A stretch of DNA of 64,000 bases, from the NCBI RefSeq assembly GCF_000757825.1, contig NZ_CP009451.1, positions 3,596,001 to 3,660,000 of the forward strand. Direction: 5' to 3'. A model generated the notes under the pieces. That model was not told the DNA's origin and ran no database searches. It saw only the letters and a list, made by a program, of their open reading frames with translations. This document shows, one piece after another, positions 25,251 through 37,900 of the stretch (the stretch's first letter is position 1; each line of letters starts with the position of its first letter). Made by a program: the position numbers and the translations under genes. The DNA is from Cedecea neteri (GTDB lineage: Bacteria > Pseudomonadota > Gammaproteobacteria > Enterobacterales > Enterobacteriaceae).

Positions 25251-27438
25251 TGTTCCACTCCCGCGGTGGTGTCTGGGCGGCGGCCGGGGCCTGAGCCGGT
25301 ACCGGTCTTGCGGCGCCGAGCGCCTGGGCCTTCGGTGCATCCATTACCAGCTGGCCGTCTTTGAGCACCAGCACGCGTTCGACCAGTTCGAGCACCGGCA
25401 CGCGGTGGGTGGCGACCACCAGCGTGCGGTGGCCGAGCCACTGGTTAAGCCGCTGAATAAATTCGCGTTCGGTGTGGTCGTCCAGCGAGGCGGTCGGTTC
25501 ATCGAGCAGCACGATGTTGGGCGAGCGCAGCAGCATACGCGCCAGCAGGATCGACTGACGCTGCCCGCCGGAAAGCCCGCTGCCGCCTTCCATGATCGGG
25601 TGATCCAGCCCCTTCGGCAGATGCTTCACGAAGTTGCTCGCGCCGCTGACTTCTAACGCCTCGAAGATCGCATCGTCGCTGGCGTGTGGCGCGCCAAGGG
25701 TGAGGTTTTCCCGCAGCGTGCCGTAGAACAGCCGGGCGTTCTGGCTCAGGAAGCCGATGTTGCGGCGCAGATCCGCCATGTCGATTTGGGTCATCGCCAG
25801 ATCGTCGAGCCTGGCTTCGCCGCTGGCCAGATCGACGCCGCCGGCAAGCGCCTGCAGCAGCGTGGATTTGCCCGCGCCGTTACGCCCGAGCACGGCAATG
25901 CGTTCGCCGCGCTGGATCTCAAGGCGGGCAATACGCAGCGGAATGCGCGGATCTTCGCTGTGGTATTTGAACTGGGCGCTTTCAAACAGGTAGTGGCCGT
26001 GGAAGATGTCTTTGTGGATGAGGTTTTCATCGCGCTGGGTTTCCACCGGCAGCTGCATGATGCTGTCCAGCCCCTGTTTGGCGGCTTTGACCTGCTGCCA
26101 GCGCGCAAGCACGCCGCACAGGTTTGCCATCGGGGCAATCATCCTTGAGGCCAGCATGGAGGCGGCGACCATTGCCCCGGTGGTCATCTCGCCTTCAATG
26201 ACCAGCGGCGCCCCGAACAGCACCACCACCACAAACACCAGGCTCTGAATGGTGATCCCCCAGCTGATTAAGCCCTGGGTCAGTTCGCGAGTTTTCAGGC
26301 CGGATTCGGCAGTAATGCGGATGTAGCTGTTCCACTGCTGGAGGAAACGGTTCTCCGCCTGCATCAGCTTGATGTCCTCCAGCCCCTGCACGCTTTCTAC
26401 CAGCACGGCGTTGCGCAGGGTTGATTCGTGCGCGGCCTGGTTTGCCAGCGTGGCGAGCTTTTTCTGCAGCAGCAGGCCGGGTAGCACCATCACAATGGCG
26501 GCAACCGGGGCGATCCATGCCAGCTGCGGGGCGATGATCGCCAGTACGCCAACAAACAGCAGGAAGAACGGCAGATCGACGATCGTGGAGATGGTCGAGG
26601 AGGTGATCATCTCGCGGATCTGCTCCAGCTCGCGCAGCTGAGAAATAAAGCTGCCGGTGGAGCGGGGCACTGCGCTGTTGCGCAGCCGCAGGGCGTGGCT
26701 GAAGACGCGATCGGAAATGCGCATATCGGCCCGCTTGCCCAGCACGTCCATGATGTTGCTGCGCGTGACTTTCAGGATGAAGCCAAACACCACGGCGATC
26801 AGCACGCCGGTCGCCAGCACGTACAGCGTCGGGTACGACTGGGCGGGGATCACCCGGTCGTATACCTGCATCGAGAACAGGATCCCGGCCAGCGACAGCA
26901 CGTTCACCCAAAAGGCCGCCAGCATCACCGGGCCATAAGGGCGAACGTCAAGCATGATCAGCTCTTTCATCCAGTCGGGGCTGAAGCGTGAGATATAGGC
27001 GTCGACGCGGCTGTCTTTCAGGGCCGAGAGCGGGCGCAGGGCGGCCACAAAGCGAATTTCCGGCAGCAGTTTGCTGAGCGACTGGCGGTTGGTGTGGCGT
27101 TCGTCGTCGAAGTAGCAGATATCCACGGTGTCCTCACCGTCAAACTGTTCGATCACCGCGATCTGGCCGCTGGCTAAGTCCACCACTACCGGCAGCCGCC
27201 ACTGGGCAATGGCTTTTTCGGTATTGCCGAGCAGGTGGAAGGAAAGCCCTGCCTGGCGTGAAAGCTGGGTTAAAGCGGCGACTTTGGTTTTGTCTTTGAA
27301 CCACGGGGCGTTGGCCTGAATGGTGCCGGGCGAGCAAACCACGCGGTAATGCCCGGCAACGTGACTGATGGCGTGGGCCCATTGGGTCAGGGCCTGTTCG
27401 CTTAAATACTCCCCGGCGGGAGAGGCTGTCTGGCTCAT
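25231..27438 (-). CDS. bapC: Type I secretion ABC exporter (LapB/BapC-like)
   Basis: A 735-residue fused permease-ATPase. An N-terminal C39-peptidase-like domain (about 1-145) lacks a catalytic Cys, as is usual for exporters of giant adhesins and RTX proteins. The six-helix transmembrane domain follows (about 165-450). The nucleotide-binding domain has Walker A GRNGAGKST, signature LSGGQRQ and Walker B IVLLDEP. It powers export of the BapA-like protein. Its start overlaps the end of the upstream channel gene by 4 bp (ATGA), so the operon is translationally coupled. Frame intact. Confidence 0.93.
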   Translation of the reverse strand: MSQTASPAGEYLSEQALTQWAHAISHVAGHYRVVCSPGTIQANAPWFKDKTKVAALTQLSRQAGLSFHLLGNTEKAIAQWRLPVVVDLASGQIAVIEQFDGEDTVDICYFDDERHTNRQSLSKLLPEIRFVAALRPLSALKDSRVDAYISRFSPDWMKELIMLDVRPYGPVMLAAFWVNVLSLAGILFSMQVYDRVIPAQSYPTLYVLATGVLIAVVFGFILKVTRSNIMDVLGKRADMRISDRVFSHALRLRNSAVPRSTGSFISQLRELEQIREMITSSTISTIVDLPFFLLFVGVLAIIAPQLAWIAPVAAIVMVLPGLLLQKKLATLANQAAHESTLRNAVLVESVQGLEDIKLMQAENRFLQQWNSYIRITAESGLKTRELTQGLISWGITIQSLVFVVVVLFGAPLVIEGEMTTGAMVAASMLASRMIAPMANLCGVLARWQQVKAAKQGLDSIMQLPVETQRDENLIHKDIFHGHYLFESAQFKYHSEDPRIPLRIARLEIQRGERIAVLGRNGAGKSTLLQALAGGVDLASGEARLDDLAMTQIDMADLRRNIGFLSQNARLFYGTLRENLTLGAPHASDDAIFEALEVSGASNFVKHLPKGLDHPIMEGGSGLSGGQRQSILLARMLLRSPNIVLLDEPTASLDDHTEREFIQRLNQWLGHRTLVVATHRVPVLELVERVLVLKDGQLVMDAPKAQALGAARPVPAQAPAAAQTPPREWNNENQSA

Positions 27439-28841
27439 GGCTGAATCTCCAGGGACTGGATGTTGCGGTGTTCCAGACCAAATGCGTTGCGTAGTCTGCC
27501 GGTGTTGTACAGGCAGTTAAGCTGCAGTTGATGGAGCTGGCTCAGCGTTTGTTGTTGGGCGAATCGCGCCTGGTAGACTTCCTGCTCGGCGTTGAGCACG
27601 TCCAGCAGCGGGCGGGAACCGAGGTCAAGGTACTGCTGTTGGTAAAGCTCGCGGGTGCGGGCGCTTAACTGTTCCTGGCGCTGCAGAACCTGGAGCGCGG
27701 TGACCAGGCTCAGCGCCTGGCTGCGTGACTCCATCAGTTTTTGGCGCACGTCGAGGCGAACCCGGTCGATGCCGGACTGCGCGGCTTCCACCGCGTGGCT
27801 GGCGGCGTTGCGTCTCGCCGTCAGGCCGCCGCCCTGGTAAATCGGCATTTCGACGCGGATATACGCCGAGTATTGCGTGCGGTCCAGCACTTCACTCCCG
27901 GAGTAGTTCTTGTTCAGGTAGTGCTGGACGGAGGGTTCCAGCGAGATCGTCGGGGTCATCTGCGCATTGGCGTAGTCGAGGTTGGCCTGCGCGACGTTGG
28001 CCTGCGCCCAGGCCGCCAGCACCGCGGGCACCAGGCGGTCGTCAGGCTTAGCCACGTCGCAGCTGTTGTTCAGCTTCTGCGGGAAATCAGGGCTGATTTT
28101 GTTGAGGCTGGTCCAGCCGAGCTGGCTCATTAGCGTGGCCTGGGTGCTGTCGAGATTCGACTCGTACTGGATGAGCTGCGAGCGGGCGGACTCGATACGC
28201 GCGTCGGTTTGCACCACGTCTGACATCGAGGTTGCGCCCTGATCGTTGCGCTCTTGAGTCAGGCGGCCAACGGCGGTCAGCGCATCCAATTGTTCTTTGG
28301 CGATGTCGACCATTTGCTGCCAGAGCTGCACTTGTACCATCGCCGAAGCGGTGTCGTGCCCGACGGTATCAATACTTACCAGCACGTTGGCCTGGGCCTG
28401 GGCTTCCCCGGCGGTTTCGGCGCGAACCTGGCTGGCGACTTTGCCAAAGTCATACAGCATCTGGGACAGGGAAAGCACCAGCGACGGGCTGTAGCCGCTG
28501 TTGCTGTAGGTATTGGTGTAGCCGTTATTCATCCCGGCGCTGATTTGCGGATAGTACTTAGATTTGGCGACGTTTATCTGTTCGGACTGACCGTAAAGTT
28601 TGCCGATGGCTTCACGAATGCCGGGATGCCAACTGACCGAGCGGTTGACCGCCTCGTTCAGGGTTAAGATTCCGGGCGCAGGGGCATTGAGCGGGAGGGC
28701 GGTTGGGCCATCGAGTGAGGGCAGCTCTTGTTGCTGAGCGAGGCCCTGAGTCGTAATAGAAGCAGGTTTGTCGTCGGCCCAGGCCTGGAGTGAAAACAGA
28801 CCGCAAGCCAGCCATAACGCAACAGGCTGTAATTTTCCCAT
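27435..28841 (-). CDS. bapB: TolC-family outer-membrane channel of the adhesin exporter
   Basis: A 468-residue outer-membrane efflux protein with a signal peptide (about 1-22, ending AWA). Two repeats of helical TolC-type domains follow (SVSWHPGIREAIGKLYGQ and SYSPSLVLSLSQMLYDFG in repeat 1, LEPSVQHYL and PIYQGGGLTARR in repeat 2). It is the dedicated channel for the giant adhesin gene that lies directly upstream (81 bp gap). Resembles the LapE/AggA type. The letter of the symbol is by order in the operon. Confidence 0.9.
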   Translation of the reverse strand: MGKLQPVALWLACGLFSLQAWADDKPASITTQGLAQQQELPSLDGPTALPLNAPAPGILTLNEAVNRSVSWHPGIREAIGKLYGQSEQINVAKSKYYPQISAGMNNGYTNTYSNSGYSPSLVLSLSQMLYDFGKVASQVRAETAGEAQAQANVLVSIDTVGHDTASAMVQVQLWQQMVDIAKEQLDALTAVGRLTQERNDQGATSMSDVVQTDARIESARSQLIQYESNLDSTQATLMSQLGWTSLNKISPDFPQKLNNSCDVAKPDDRLVPAVLAAWAQANVAQANLDYANAQMTPTISLEPSVQHYLNKNYSGSEVLDRTQYSAYIRVEMPIYQGGGLTARRNAASHAVEAAQSGIDRVRLDVRQKLMESRSQALSLVTALQVLQRQEQLSARTRELYQQQYLDLGSRPLLDVLNAEQEVYQARFAQQQTLSQLHQLQLNCLYNTGRLRNAFGLEHRNIQSLEIQP

Positions 28842-28922
28842 GTTCTTTCCCTAATAAATGGCACTGCGTTTTTGTCTTATTCCCCGGGCGTCTGCGCGCC
28901 CGGGGATTTTTCGCGTCTACTA

Positions 28923-31900
28923 TCAGGCAACAATGTGGTTGTTCTGGATCAGCTCATCGAGCGTGGTGTGTACGTTCTCCAAAGTGACGAGAGTGGTTGA
29001 GTGGAACGTGCCGGCGGAGCCATCACGGTCGATGGAGATGACCGTGTTGTTGCCGACGGTAGCCACGCTCAGGTAGTTACCTAACGTTGAGGCCTGGCCG
29101 TTCCAGCCGACCAGCAGGTCGTGGACGTTGATCTGGTCGCCCTGGGCGAGCGAGAAGTTCTTCCAGACGTCTGCGCCGTTGCCGCCCGTGCCGTCGTTCG
29201 CCCCGCCAGCAAGGACGTGGTACACCAGCGTGTCGGCGTAGGCCGACGACCCGTTGATGATGTCCCCATAGGCGGTGCTGACGAACTGCGGGTTCATGTT
29301 GATGGTCAGCGTGGCAGTGTCCGAATGCCCGTTCTGGTCGTTCAGGGTGTAGGTGAAGGTTTCCTTGTTGACGATCGATCCCGGCGCTACGCCCGCTTTC
29401 AGGGTGTAGGTATAGTTCCCGCTGATGTCGATGGTCAGCGTGCCGTACTGCCCCTGAATCGTCGCTACCGCGCTGCTGTTGGTGAGCGGGTTCAGGGTGG
29501 CCGTGCTGCCGTTCACGCCGTTGATCGTCAACAGGGTGTGGACGCTGCCAAGCTGGTCTGACGCACCGGCAGAGTCGCTACCGTCGTACAGATTGCCGTG
29601 TACGACGGTGCTCTGTGCCGTGAAGCTGTCCAGCAGGTGCGAAGTCCCGGTGACCGTTGGGGTAATGGTAATGTTCCCTACGCTTAGCGGCCCCATGTTG
29701 CCAACATAGCTCAGCGTCCAGGTGCCCGAATGCAGGTCCGTGACCGGAATAATGGCCGTGCCGCCCAACAGCGCGCTGCCGCTAAAAGTACCGGTGTAGG
29801 TATGGCCCTGACCGTCGCTCAGCGTCCAGGTCACAGACAACCCACCCAACGCCAGACCGGAAGCCACTTTGAACACCAGGGCGGCTCCGCCCAGGGTGGT
29901 GTTGTCCGCAATGGTGAACGTACCGCTGCCGTTGCCGTGGCTGGATGCCAACAGCGCAGTAGTCCAGGTCGCTGAACCGACGTTGGCACTCGTGTAAGCC
30001 GCAGTGTTCTGCGTTGACGCGATAGCCATAATCGAACTGATGTCGTTCACGGCATCCACGGTGTGCGGCGTGGCGGTGATGTTCAGCGACGCGGTACCGG
30101 TGTCTCCGTTTGGCGCGGTGACGGTATAAACGAAGCTGTCTGGCGTATTGATGCCGTCGGCACCCACGCCTGCTTTCAGCGTATAGGTGTAGTTGCCGTG
30201 GGCATCAATGGTCAGCGTCCCGAACTTGCCGACGATGGTGGTGGTACCGGTCGCCGACACTGCGACGCCGTTCACCGCCGTCAGCAGGCTGCCCGCCGGA
30301 GCGATATCGTCCTGCATCACGTTACCGGTAGTTGTTGCCGCCAGGCTGTCTACCGCGTAGGTGTGATCCTGCAGGATATTCAGCGTGTAGCTGGTCAGCA
30401 GCGAGACGCCGCTGGCGTTCATCAGCAGGAACAGGTAATCCCCGCCGCCGAGTGTGACGGTCAACTGACCTGACGAACCGCCGAGCAGCGGCGCCGTCAG
30501 CCAGGTTTTCTGCACCTGGAACTGTTCATACTGCTGGGTGGCCACGTTGAACTTGTAGATATACAGGTCGAAGGTGGACAGTAGCGCCACCCCGCCAACG
30601 CTCGCCTGCAGCGTCATGGTACGAGTTGACCCGTCTGCGACATCAAACAGAATCGGGTTGCTCATATTGGCCAGCAGGTTGAGGTTAACCACGTTGCCCA
30701 GGCCTACGCTCAGCACCGACAGGCCGGTTTGCTGAGATGCGCCGTGGTCAACGGCGACAACGTCCGTGCCGTAAGTCAGCGACCCGGTGTTATCCGTTGC
30801 CGTAACCGTGCTGGCCGGCGCGCCGTTACCCAGGGAGACAATCAGCTGTGCAGAGTCGCTGACGCCGTTGTGGGTAATGGTGTAGGTGAAGTTCTCCGTG
30901 CGTCCCAGCACCGTGGCCGAGGTGTTGGTTAAGGTGTAGGTATAGCTGCCGTCCTGGTTGATATGCAGGGTGCCGTATTTACCCTGAATATCCAGCCCGC
31001 CAGCGCCCACGGTGTGGCTGACGCCGTTGGCATCGGTAATCGCCGTCACTACCGTGCCGGTAGGCGCGTTATCCACCGCACCGCCAGGGCCTGCATCGGT
31101 AATCACGTTCCCGTTGGAGGTGGTGGTGCCGCTAACGACGCCTGCGCCGGTTTGCTCGACGGTGACCGCAAGGTTCGTCGTCGCCCCGGTCGCCAGCAGG
31201 CTGGTGTTGTAGCCGAGTACGCGGTATTGCCCTTCACCCATTCCGTCAAGGTTCAGGGTCACGCCCGTCGCGCCCAAGGTTAACAGGTTAAGGAACTGCG
31301 GCAGAGAAGAGTCGACGACCGTGGTCCACGAGTTGGTGGCCGCGTCATATTTCTGAATGGCGATTTCCAGCGTATTCAGCAACGACAGCACCACGCCGGT
31401 GGCGGCGGCATTAATGGTGATATGCCCGGTAGCGCCGCTGCCGATGGTGAAGCCAACCTGCGCAGTATTGCTGCCCAGCACCGAAGCCACGCTCCCCAGG
31501 GCGCCAATCAGCAGGCTGCCGTAGCCGCTGTAGTGCTCGGTGGTAATTTCTGCGTTACTGGTGAGAGCCAAATCGACTACGTTGCTGCTCGCTGCCAGAG
31601 GCAGGACTGGCGCGGTAATCGACAGCGACGGCGAAACGTTCCCGGCGGCGTCGGCGGCAGAAATCGACAGCGACTGGCCTTCAATTTGACGCGTCGGCAG
31701 CGTGATGCTGAAGGCGCCAGAAGCGTTAGCCGTGCCGGTAACGGTGATCCCGCCTGGCAGGGTGATCGTCACGGTGCTGTTGGCTTCCGCAACGCCGGTA
31801 ATTGTTGCCCCGTCGGCGCTGATAACCCCGGTTGGGATCAGCGGTGGAACGGTATCGACAATAACCGAGGTTACCAGAGACGCAGCACCTGTCCCGTTGG

Positions 31901-34900
31901 CGTTAGTTGCCGTGGCGGTAAAGGCATGAACGCCATCACCCAGCGCGCCAGTTGGGGTAAACGTCCAGACGCCGCTCGCATTGGCGGTTACCGTGCCGAG
32001 CAACGAACCGTTGTCGTAAATCTTAACGGTGGCGTTGGCTTCGGCGGTACCGTTGAGCGTCGGCCGGGTATCGTTGGTGCTCTGGCCGTTGCCCACAATG
32101 CCGGTCTTCGGCAGTACATCGTCAACGATGCTGGTGATAACCGGCAGCCCCGGCACGCCGGTGAACGGCGCGTTGAAGCCTGCCGACACCCCGACGTTCC
32201 CCGCCGCATCCTGGGCAAAGGCAAGCAGAGGCTGGCCGCTGGTCTGTGCAGGAGAGAGCGTAATGCTGAAGTTACCGCTGCCGTCCGCTTTCGCCGTACC
32301 CAGTACCGTGCCGGTTGCGGAGGTAATGGTGACGGTGCTGTTGGCTTCGGCAAGGCCGGTCACCACCGAGCCGGTGGCGTTGACCGTCAGGCCGGTTGGC
32401 GCCAGCGGCGGCACGGTATCAACGACGATACCGGCAGGCACGGAGGTGACGCTGACGTTACCTGCCGCATCCGTTGCCGTGACGGTGAACGAATGGTTGC
32501 CCTGGAGAAGCGGCAGCGTTGGCGTAAACGTCCAGACGCCGCTGCCGTTCGCCGTCGTGGTGCCAAGCAGCACGCCGTTATCAAAGATATTAATAGTGGC
32601 GTTGGCTTCTGCGGTACCGTTCAGGGTCGGGCGAGTGTCGTCCGTTGGCTGGTTGTTGCCCACCGGGCCGGTGATTGGGCCGATGTCATCTACCACCGAG
32701 GTAATCGCCGGCTGGCCAGGCGCCACGGTATCCACAACCACGGTGAAGCCAGCGGTTGGGCTGCTGACCACGCCTGCGCCGTTGGTGGCGGTAATGGTAA
32801 AGGTGTGCGAGCCGTTTGCCAGCGCGCTCGGCGGCGTAAATACCCAAACGCCGAGTACGTTAGCGGTGACGGTGCCAATCAGGTTGCCGCCATCGTAAAT
32901 TTTGATGGTGCTGTTGGCATCGGCCGTTCCGTTGAGGGTCGGACGCGCATCGTTAGTGGCCTGGCCGTTAGTCAACGGACCTACCACTCCGCCGACAACG
33001 TCATCCACCACCGAGGTCAGCACCGGCGTATTCGACACGCCGCTGACGATGTTCAGGGTGAAGTCGGCCGAGGCGACGCTGGTGTTACCGGCGGCATCGG
33101 ACGCCGTGACGGTGAACACATGCTGGCCCGGAGTTAATGCGGTGCCCGGCGTGAAGCTCCAGACGCCCAGCGCGTTAGCGGTGACGGTGCCAATCAGGCT
33201 GCCGCCATCGTAAATCTTGATGGTGGCGTTAGCTTCCGCAGTGCCGCTGAGCACGGGCAGGGTATCGTCGGTACTTGAACCACTCACCAGCGGCCCCTGA
33301 ACCGGGCCAACGTCGTCAAACGCCTGAATCACAATCGGCTGGGTTGGCGCGATAGTATCCACTACGACGTTAAACGGCGCCGATGGCAGGCTGACGTTGC
33401 CCGCGGCGTCTGTCGCGGTGACGGTCAGCGCATGGCCGCCGTTAACCAGCGGCGTACCCGGCCTGAAGGTCCATGCTCCGCCCGCATCTGCCTGTACGGT
33501 GCCAAGCAGAATGCCGTTGTCGTACACTTTGACGGTGGCGTTGCCCTCGGCGGTACCGGTCAGTACTGGACGGGTATCGTCGGTGGCCTGGCCGCTGGTC
33601 AGGTTACCGGTGATTGGCCCTACCGCGTCCGCAACGGTACCGATCGCTGGCGCATTCGGTGCAATGGTGTCGACGGTCAACGCGAAGCCATTCGACGGAT
33701 TACTGACGTTGCCCGCTGCATCGGTGGCTGTCACGGTTAACGTATGTGAACGGTTGCCGAGCGCTGCTACCGGGGTCAGGCTCCATGCGCCAGAACCGTT
33801 GGCAACGGTGGTGCCTATCAGGTTGCCGTCGCTGTATACCTTGATGATGGCGTTAGCTTCAGCTGTCCCGCTCAGGGAAGGCCGGGTTTCGTTGGTAGCC
33901 TGGCCGTTGGTGATTGGCCCCAGCACCGGCGCGGTGTTGTCCAGCACGGTGACGATAACCGGCGGATTTGGCGCAACCGAGTCAATATTCACGCCAAATG
34001 AGGCCGTATTACTGACGTTGCCTGCGGCATCGGTCGCCGTGACGTTCAGGGTATGCGTCCCCTGGCCCAGCGGCCCGGTTGGCGTGAATGTCCAGTTGCC
34101 CAGACCGTCTGCCTGAGTCGTACCCAGTACGTTATTGCCGTCTTTCACCGTAATGATGGCGTTGGCTTCTGCCGTACCGCTCAGGGTTGGCTGTGTGTCC
34201 TTCGTCAGTTGACCGTTAATCAGCGGCAGGTTAGTGCCTGGCTGCGTCTGGTCGTCTATTACAGAGAGGATAATCGGCACAATCGGCGGCACTGTATCCA
34301 CCACCACGTTGAAGCCGACGCTTGGGCCGCTGGCATTACCTGCGGCATCCGTAGCGGACACGGTGATGTTATGGCTGCCGTCCAGCAGTGGAGCCGCTGG
34401 GGTGAATGTCCAGCTTCCTCCCACCGGTACCGTGACCGTCCCGATAACGACGTTCCCGTCCTTAAAGGTCAACGTTGTACCTGCCTCGGCGGTGCCGCTG
34501 AAGGTTGGCGTATTGTCGTTAGTTGGCTGGCCGGAGGTGATTGGCTGCGCGGTAATGTCGTTGGTGACCGTCAGCACGACAGGCGTACCCGGCGCGACGG
34601 TATCCACGTTCACCACAAATCCGCTGGAAGGCGGGCTGACGTTACCGGCGGCGTCGGTCGCCGTGACGGTAAGCGTGTGCGCGCCTTCGCCAAGATTCGT
34701 TCCCGGCGTGAAGGTCCAGATGCCGAGGGCGTTGGCGGTGACGGTACCGATAACGGCACCGTTATCAAGGATGTTCACCGTCGAGCCGGCTTCTGCGGTG
34801 CCGCTCAGGGTTGGTTTGGCATCGTTAGTGGCCTGACCGCTGGTCAACGGCCCGAGGGCACCACCCACTACATCGTCCACCACGGAAAGGATAACTGGCT

Positions 34901-37900
34901 GTGCTGGTGGCGTGGTATCGACAATGATGTTGTAAAGCGGTGACAGACCGCTGGTCTCAATACCTACCGTCTGGCTGACCGCAAAGGTGTGTGGCCCCTG
35001 GCCTAAAGGAACGGTAAATTGATAGGTCCAGCTACCGCCAGCGCCTACAGGGACGCTGGTAAACAGCAGGCCATCGACATAGATATTGACTGTCCCTCCA
35101 GCTACCCCTCCAGAGCCGCTCAACGTTGGCAGCGTATCATCGGTGGTTTTCCCGTTGCCGACATTACCAGTTATCGTGCCAACGTTGTCGTCCACCAGAT
35201 CGATGGTTGGAGGGTGAGGGATAATCGAGGTCGTTGCGTTAAAGTTCACGCCACCACTCTGGTTACCCGCTGGGTCCTGTGCCACGGCAGTAAGCTGTGC
35301 GCCAGTAGTCTGGGCTGGTGAAAGCGTAACGACCCAGGCACCGGTTATTGGCGCCGCTACCCCCGTGCCCAGGACGTTGCCGCTGGAATCTTTGATGATC
35401 ACCGTCGCCCCGACTTCAGCGGTACCGGAGACGAGGGTACCGGTCGGATCAATGACCAGAATCGTAGGATTTCCGGGCGCAGTGGTATCGACGTCAATCA
35501 CAATTGGCGCAGATGGCCCAACGCTATGGCCGACATCATCGGTCGCTTTGATGGTAATGCTGTGCGGGCCTTCCGACAGCGCGGAAGTGGTTATGCTCCA
35601 TTTGCCATCCTGGCCTACGGTACCGGTACCCAGAATGGTTGTGCCATTAGTGTCGTACAGCGTAACTGTGCTGCCGATTTTTCCGGTGCCGGTAAATGTT
35701 GGCGTTGTGTCATCGGTGACGCTGCCGTTGACCAGCGGCGTCTTGATTGGGCCAACGTCATCAATGATTTCAACGACGACCGGCGCGGTAAGCGGTACGG
35801 TATCGACGGTCAGTACGTAATCGGTTGACGGCCCGCTGACGTTACCTGCCTTGTCGGTTTGAACGGCGGTGAGGGTATTTTCGCCATTGGCCAGGGCGGT
35901 ATCTGGCGTGATGGTCCAGTTACCCGTACCGTCCACGACCGCAGAGCCTATCGCCGTGGTGCCGTTGTAAAGCGTGACGGTTGCGCCGATTTCCCCCGTA
36001 CCGTGGAACACTGGTTTCGGGTCGTCGGTGATCCCGTTGGTGATAGTACCGGTAACCGGGCCAACGTTGTCATCCACGGTGCCAATAGTCGGTGCCCCAG
36101 GCGCCGTAGTATCTACGGTAATGGCAATCGGCGCTGACGGCAGGCTGGTGTTGCCCGCCGGGTCGGTCACCTGCACGGTAATGTTATAGGTCGTTTCGCC
36201 AAACGGCGTGGTAGGCGTCACGCTCCATGTGCCGTCAGAACGCACGGTGGTGGTGCCGACCAGCTCGTTCCCGTTGTTGTAGACGTTGATGGTAGAGCCC
36301 GCGACGCCGGTGCCGCTAAAGGTCGGCGTCGTGTCGTTGGTGCTGCCGCCAGGGGCGACGGTGCCCACTACCGGCGGCACGTCATCAGTCACAATTGGGG
36401 CGACAGGCTGAGCCGGAGGTGTCGCGTAGACCGACAGCGTAAATTCGGCCGAAGGTGCCCCGACGTTACCCGCCGCATCCGTTGCCGTGGTCGTGAAGAT
36501 ATGAGTCCCGCTACCCAGCGGAGAATTTGGAGTAATACTCCAGTTGCCGTCGGCGTCAACGACCGCGCTGCCGATTGGCGTTGTTCCGCCGTCAGCGTAC
36601 AGCTTGATGGTGGCGCCTACTTCGCCCTTACCGGAGAGCACCGGTTCGGTACTTTGGGTGCTGCCGCCGTTAACCAGGGTGATTGGCGTGCCGGCGACGT
36701 TGCCCAGCGCACCGTCAATGGAAGGCGCTCCCGGAGGTGCGGTGTCGATAATCACAATCTGCGTTGTGGCAGAGCTGGTGTTTCCGGCCGCATCCGTCAC
36801 GTAGACATTAAGCGTATGCGAGCCTTCGCTCAGCGGCTGGCCTGGCTGGAATGTCCATGCGCCGGTGCCATCCGCCGTAACGGTACCGATAAGCGTTGTG
36901 CCATCGTATATTTTGACGACCGCATCAGCGGCTGCTGTCCCGTTGATAATGGGTTGCGGATCGTTGGTTGAGCCGCCAGGCAGTACCGGGCCAAGATCCG
37001 GGTTAACGTTATCCACTATCTCGCCGATCGTCGGCGCGTTTGGCAGGGTGGTTATCTGTTCAACGTTCCACGGCGTGGAATGCGCGGTGACGTTTCCTGC
37101 GGCATCAGAAGCCGTGACGGTAAAGGAGTGAGGTCCATCCAGCAACGGCGTGGTTGGCGTAAATGTCCAGGTGCCGCTGCCGTTCACGGTGGTGGTGCCC
37201 AGTACGTTCAGGCCATCGTAAACCGTGATGGTGGAACCTGGCTCGCCGCTGCCGCTGAGGGTTGGCGTTGGGTCGTTGGTCGCGCCGTTATTGCTGACCG
37301 GCCCTGTTACGGTGCCCACATCGTCATACACCTGAGTAATCGTCGGTGCCGTAGGCGCGATAGAGTCTACTTTAATGTTAAAGGCGTCGCTTGGCTGGCT
37401 GACGTTACCTGCGGCGTCGGTAGCGGTGACGGTCAGGTTATGAGAACCCTGTCCGAGAGCCGCCGTTGGCGTAAATGTCCATGCGCCGGTACCGTCTGCA
37501 TTTACAGTGCCAATAAACGTGCCATTGTCATAGATCTTCACGGTTGAGTTGGCCTCAGCCGTACCGGAGAGCGTCGGTTTATCGTCGTTGGTCAGGTCGC
37601 CGCTGTTCAGGTTGCCGGTATGATCCGGCACGTTATCTACCACTGAGCCGATGATCGGCATGTTCGGCGGGGTGATATCCGGCGCGGTAATCGGGGCGTC
37701 AGGGCCGATGTTCCCTGCTTTATCCGTGGCGTTTACTTCCAGATGCTGGCCGTTAGCCTGCGGCGTAGTCAGGGTGATGGTAAAGCTGCCGTCCGGCCCG
37801 GCGACTGCCTGGCCCAGCGGGTTACCCTGGTCATCGGTAACTTTTACCGTGCTGCCTGCCTCCGCTTTACCGGTCACAATAGTGCCGTCTTCGTTAACCT

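Noticed and set aside
24177..25364. 395-codon plus-strand frame
   Set aside because: Antisense to the HlyD-type gene; no recognisable domain.
31422..33137. 571-codon plus-strand frame and several others between 29 and 41 kb
   Set aside because: All are antisense shadows of the repeats in the giant adhesin; they repeat the same meaningless pattern once per Ig unit.
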